Part shown: positions 60,266 through 64,000 of the stretch, piece by piece
How positions within the stretch are numbered: position 1 is the stretch's first letter
Layout: each line of letters begins with the position of its first letter
DNA from: Notospermus geniculatus
Taxonomy: Eukaryota > Nemertea > Pilidiophora > Heteronemertea > Lineidae
DNA: 64,000 nt
Assembly: GCA_002633025.1 (NCBI GenBank)
Contig: NMRB01000506.1
Coordinates: forward strand, 123,625 to 187,624
Direction: 5' to 3'
Program-made: the position numbers and the translations under genes
Notes under the pieces: generated by a model
Told to the model about the DNA's origin: nothing
Seen by the model: only the letters and a program-made list of their open reading frames with translations
The model's database searches: none

Positions 60266-61128
60266 ACATCATTAAATGAAATACATAGAATAAATGAATA
60301 GACTTAATGCTGCAACTGACACAACTTGGATAGAAAATATACAAATCGTACAAAATTCAACGATATCAACTTAAGAGTACCCCCAGAATATCATCTGGAG
60401 AATATGCAGCAAATAGCAAGTCTTACTTGAAATCTACTATACAGTGCAAATTCCAGCATGGCATGCAAGGAGTGCAATACTGTGAATACAGGGACTATGA
60501 TGCATTGTCACGTCTTACATGCTTCAGAAGTTGAACACAAATGACCTCAGAAAATTATTGTAACATTGAAATGCTCCGAGATGGCAGGCGAATCCTGACA
60601 AGAATTGTTGGTTGGCGGAATTGCAACCTGCGTTGACTGGTATACAGGATATTCCTCTAAAAGAGTGCAGCACCTGATGGGACAGTGTCCAAGACGTCCC
60701 ACACGTCATTCATGATTGTTTTGAGGCGAGACGAAAAAAATCAGATTGTTTCACGACGTCATGATCGCTGAAACAACCGATTTTTTTTCGAGTCACGTCA
60801 TGCGTTCAGAAATGACGTGTTGGACGTCATGGCGCTGTCCCGTCAGGTGCTGCGCTCTTTTGGAGTGATAGAGTCTATTGGCACCAGAAGATTCTGTGAT
60901 ATCCCAATACAAAAGTTTTTATGATGGCACCATGCAGCCCTCGCACTGAGTGCCAGTTTTCCCCACAGCATGGCTGGTCCCAGTACAGTGGAACCTCTCT
61001 ACTAAGGACACCTTTTGGACTGACAAATGCTGTCCTTAATTGAGAGGTGTCCTGATAATATAGAGGTTGAAATGAATAGAAATGACCAGTTTGGGACTGA
61101 ACATTGGTGTCCTGATTAGAGAGGTACC
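60266..61128. repeat. Second copy of 0.86-kb tandem duplication
   Basis: Begins cattaaatgaaatacataga as at 59397. It continues beyond the point (gagaggtacc) where copy 1 stops, completing the TA-flanked MITE that copy 1 truncates. Confidence 0.95.
60659..60861. mobile_element. 203-bp MITE (in duplication copy 2)
   Basis: Same element as 59795-59997 with two substitutions in the left arm (cctgatggg, acagtgtcc). Confidence 0.88.
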
Positions 61129-61164
61129 TCCCGGCAGGGGTGTCCGTTAAGGGAGGTTCCACTG
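60986..61164. mobile_element. TA-flanked 'CAGTGGAACCTC' MITE, complete
   Basis: cagtggaacctctctactaa / ttaagggaggttccactg between TA dinucleotides; 179 bp, same length as 25133-25311. Confidence 0.88.
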
Positions 61165-61627
61165 TATAAACATTCCCAAAAACTCGTCATCTGAGGGAAT
61201 CCGTGATGGACTAGTGTACCCATATATGAAGCAAAGAAGTGTCCACGTGATCAGTAGTAAGCAGTTTGGCAGTGAGTGTTTATGGCAGAACGTTTTTTTA
61301 CTCATCTGGCCCCCTGAGTCCAGCAGACGGCATCTTCTGTCCAAGTTTTCTCGCATCCTACGGGGTTGATTGAAAAATATTTGAAGAAAGTTTGTTCCCA
61401 TGAACCATCTGAAGGATGTTTCTTCAATTTTTTTCGAATTCATCTCCAAGGCTTTTTGAAAACTTCAGCAGAAGATACCGGTACTGTCTATTCAAACCTG
61501 GGGCAGAGGCGTCAATGATTCCTGCATACACGTTTTGGTGGAACCTTGACATGCAGCATCAACTCTTCCACCTTTAAGTAAACTGTACACAATCCGTGTA
61601 CCTCGAGTAATGTAAAATGAAATGAGT
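61165..61627 (-). other. Probable 3' UTR of the zinc-finger gene
   Basis: Unique-looking sequence directly after the stop codon, up to a TA-flanked transposon at 60986-61164. No aataaa on the - strand was noticed here, so the transcript end is unplaced. Confidence 0.35.
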
Positions 61628-64000
61628 TCAGACACTAACTGCACTGGTAACTGGCTGACAACCGTCTGAACCAGCTCCAAAACTGTTCTCACTAGCACTT
61701 GTTGATCCACTCGACACACCAGAGCTGCTCTCCAAATCAGGGCCTAGACAGCTTGACGTGTCGACACGAAGGTCGTTCATAGTTGAAGTGTTTTCAGAAC
61801 CAAATGCACTTCGTTTGGCCATCTGGACTGATTTCGACTCGTCAGAGAGCAGTTCTGGTGATATCGCACTATTGCCATCAGTGTGGTCCAAATCATTTAG
61901 CACCAAATCACAAGTTTTATTACTTTTTCTCCGCTTTACCACCGTTTTTGCCATTGTATCTGAATCCTCGATCTGCCTCTTCCTCTTCCTCCCCCTCATC
62001 GGCGCAAGCGCTGCCTTTTTCATTTTCACAACCCTTTTCCCAGGTGCCCTCTGCAGCACCAATGCTTTCTCTGGACTCTCTGGTGCATCACTAACTGTTG
62101 AGGACTTGCGGCCCCGCTTACCAGTCCCTTTCCCACGCCCCCGACCTCCTTTCTGCACCGCTTTACGCTTAGTGCTTGTACTTTCAGGGGAAGCAGATTC
62201 CCCCACGTTTGCATCAGACGGACTCGGTGGAACTTTCCTCGTCGGCGACGGACTAACATCTGATTTTCTTCCTCGTGCAGTCTTCACACTGGACACGCTC
62301 TCCTGACTTTCTTCTGCCGCCTTTTTGAGCAATTTCCAACCTTTTTTAGGCCCACGTTTCTTTTTGACCGGTTCTTCCACAACTGACTTCTCGGGTGACG
62401 ATTCATCTACGCTCTTTGCCTGCTCCAAAAGTTTTGCTTTTTCCAATTTCCAACCCTTTTTAGGCCCTGGTTTCTTTCTTACGGCAGGCACAGTTTCATT
62501 TGTATTCTGTATGGCACCCTTTGGCGCAGCACTTTCACCTTCCGTTCCATTTGTGGCAGATGCCGTTTGAACATTTGAGACTTCACTCATCTCAGAACCA
62601 CCGACAGCACCTGTATCCACTTGAACACCAGTTCCTTTCTTTCCCAATTTCTTCCCCTTTTTAACCCGTTTTTTCTTCCCAGGCTTGGACGCCCCTTTCA
62701 CCCTAACTGCTCCCTCATTCCCCATATCGTTCTGTCGCATACCCCCGATTTCAGAACTGTTAGCCTGAGGATCAACGACACTATCACTGGCACCATCTGA
62801 ATTGGGAGCTGATAGTCCTAACTTAGCCAATTTCCAACCCTTCTTAGGCCCTGGCTTCTTCCTAACACGTTGAACTCCAGCATCTTTTTCAAGATGATCA
62901 TTCTGTGCAACATCCTTCGTTGCAGCAACAGGGGTATTTTTCATCTGCTCCTCAAAGCGTTTCAATTTCTCCATCTTCCAACCCTTTTTAGGCCCCGGTT
63001 TTTTCCTCACAACAGGAGGCGGTGGACAAAGTTTTGCACTATCAGCTCCTTCTACAGTACCGGTATCATCAATCTTTACAACACTATCAGATTGACTCTT
63101 ATGGTCCCCTTCAGCATTTACACTTGCACCAGCAGCTGCGGTATCCCCAGAATTTGCCGTCTGCGCCTGCAACTTCGCCAGTTTCCAGCCCTTTTTCGGT
63201 CCTGGTTTCTGGCGGATTTTCACAGGCATAGCTGCATCACCACCCGCTGCCTGTGAGAACGACCCCTCAAGGCTCCCGGTGTGCGACTCTGTATGACTGC
63301 CCGCACCATCCGCACTAGACTTAAGCCGCCTGCGTTTCTTCTTCTTCGGCGCGTCTACATCCTCGTCGTAACACTCCAAAGTATCCAGAACCATTTCTAT
63401 ACTCTCCTGTTCCCGTGCCTTAAAGGTACGCTTCCTCTGCCTTTTCCCATCATCAACAGGGCTGCCCTCTATCGGCGTCGATGTCAGCAATACATCCGGC
63501 ACCAGGACAATCGGTACTTCTGGCACCGGAAACGCTTTCCTTTTAAGCCCCCTTCGTTTTTTCACTTTCTGACCCCCAGGTTTTGACTTCAGGATATTCA
63601 AATTCATCGTCCCTGCACTTTCTCCAAGCTGTATGGATTCCTCAACAGCAACCTGGGAGTTCTCCCCAAGATTATTACCCTCAGGCAACGAAATTTTCTT
63701 CTTAAGAATCTTGATCTTTGCCCAGCGATTGTTTTTCTTCCTCCCCTTCCTTTTCTTCCCTCGCCAATACCCGACACGCCGCGGTTTCATCAAGTCCTCC
63801 TCCGGCTCCACCACCATCTCCGACCCCACCTCACTACTATGCACACTCTCCTGGTCGTACGTTTTCTCGGCCAAATTGTCTATCATAACTTTCTCCGCCT
63901 CCAACTCCTCGACCGACAGCTTATTCTGCGCAACGAGAACTTTCTTCACCTTACATATATCCATAAGATGCTTACGTAGACTCGCTTTATAAGTGAACAC
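61628..64000 (-). CDS. C2H2-type zinc-finger protein with long basic KPGPKKGWK-repeat tail (5' end outside window)
   Basis: A single uninterrupted frame of 790 visible codons enters from the right edge and ends at TGA (61628-61630). Visible residues 2-16 fit the second half of a C2H2 finger exactly (F-x5-L-x2-H-x4-C, a C2HC ending); its Cys pair is beyond 64000. The rest is low-complexity, Lys/Ser-rich and looks intrinsically disordered. KPGPKKGWK occurs at residues 265, 334, 382 and 510, with KRGPKKGWK at 548, each followed by LAKL-, MEKL- or LEK-like residues. RGRK/RGRG clusters resemble AT-hooks, and several strings (KKKKRRR, RGRKRKRQ) look like nuclear localisation signals. The last 100 residues are acidic/Ser-rich. 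I infer a nuclear DNA- or chromatin-binding protein. The orthologue is not recognised. It is convergent with the MEGF6-like gene. The coding assignment is firm; the role is inference. Confidence 0.85.
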   Translation of the reverse strand: MFTYKASLRKHLMDICKVKKVLVAQNKLSVEELEAEKVMIDNLAEKTYDQESVHSSEVGSEMVVEPEEDLMKPRRVGYWRGKKRKGRKKNNRWAKIKILKKKISLPEGNNLGENSQVAVEESIQLGESAGTMNLNILKSKPGGQKVKKRRGLKRKAFPVPEVPIVLVPDVLLTSTPIEGSPVDDGKRQRKRTFKAREQESIEMVLDTLECYDEDVDAPKKKKRRRLKSSADGAGSHTESHTGSLEGSFSQAAGGDAAMPVKIRQKPGPKKGWKLAKLQAQTANSGDTAAAGASVNAEGDHKSQSDSVVKIDDTGTVEGADSAKLCPPPPVVRKKPGPKKGWKMEKLKRFEEQMKNTPVAATKDVAQNDHLEKDAGVQRVRKKPGPKKGWKLAKLGLSAPNSDGASDSVVDPQANSSEIGGMRQNDMGNEGAVRVKGASKPGKKKRVKKGKKLGKKGTGVQVDTGAVGGSEMSEVSNVQTASATNGTEGESAAPKGAIQNTNETVPAVRKKPGPKKGWKLEKAKLLEQAKSVDESSPEKSVVEEPVKKKRGPKKGWKLLKKAAEESQESVSSVKTARGRKSDVSPSPTRKVPPSPSDANVGESASPESTSTKRKAVQKGGRGRGKGTGKRGRKSSTVSDAPESPEKALVLQRAPGKRVVKMKKAALAPMRGRKRKRQIEDSDTMAKTVVKRRKSNKTCDLVLNDLDHTDGNSAISPELLSDESKSVQMAKRSAFGSENTSTMNDLRVDTSSCLGPDLESSSGVSSGSTSASENSFGAGSDGCQPVTSAVSV

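Noticed and set aside
59660-60709. Two identical-looking 61-codon - strand frames, suggesting a duplicated small gene
   Set aside because: They exist because the 0.86-kb segment is present twice; the frame overlaps a MITE end and has no domain.
61758-62306. 182-codon + strand frame opposite the zinc-finger gene
   Set aside because: Shadow of the lysine/serine-rich - strand coding sequence; composition is what antisense of that gene would give.

Overview
This is animal nuclear DNA. Coding sequence is split into short exons with GT-AG introns. There are no bacterial operons, ribosome-binding sites or long polycistronic ORFs. Non-coding sequence is dominated by hundreds-of-bases inverted-repeat elements, tRNA-derived SINEs and minisatellites. 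The dense, varied MITE content, apparent allelic divergence and the gene family present suggest a highly heterozygous marine invertebrate, possibly a deuterostome (echinoderm, hemichordate or cephalochordate). The species is not determined.

The main gene lies on the + strand from 1221 to at least 47616. Twenty-three exons can be joined in frame (4,137 nt, 1,379 codons). They encode the middle and C-terminal part of a MEGF6-like secreted multiple-EGF protein: seven EGF domains of the fibrillin/calcium-binding class (exons 1-6), a 47-codon non-EGF linker (exon 7), then about 24 laminin/MEGF-type EGF repeats (exons 8-23). The N-terminus (signal peptide, EMI domain in known MEGF6) would lie before base 1. 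The C-terminal exon is uncertain. From exon 12 to exon 22 every exon is exactly one, two or three times 129 nt, i.e. whole 43-residue EGF modules.

A second gene enters from the right edge on the - strand (64000 to 61628). It has one large exon with 790 visible codons, beginning inside a C2H2-type zinc finger (His-x4-Cys ending) and continuing as a very basic nuclear-type tail with five KPGPKKGWK-like repeats. A broken RecQ/SF2-helicase-like fragment (33200-33478, - strand) sits in a MEGF6 intron.

Introns and the 47.6-61.6 kb intergenic region hold many non-autonomous DNA transposons. These include TA-flanked 'CAGTGGAACC' elements, TTAA-flanked elements and foldbacks. There are also two SINE families and several minisatellites with units of about 20, 29, 31, 42 and 43 bp. 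Several nested insertions can be dated relative to one another because an uninterrupted paralogue is also present. Four N runs mark assembly gaps. The single N at 60265 separates two near-identical 0.86 kb copies that look like two alleles placed in tandem. I see no CRISPR array, rRNA or convincing functional tRNA, and no obviously new multi-gene system. The most unusual items are the repeat-motif zinc-finger protein, the strict 129-nt exon quantisation and the nested transposon series.
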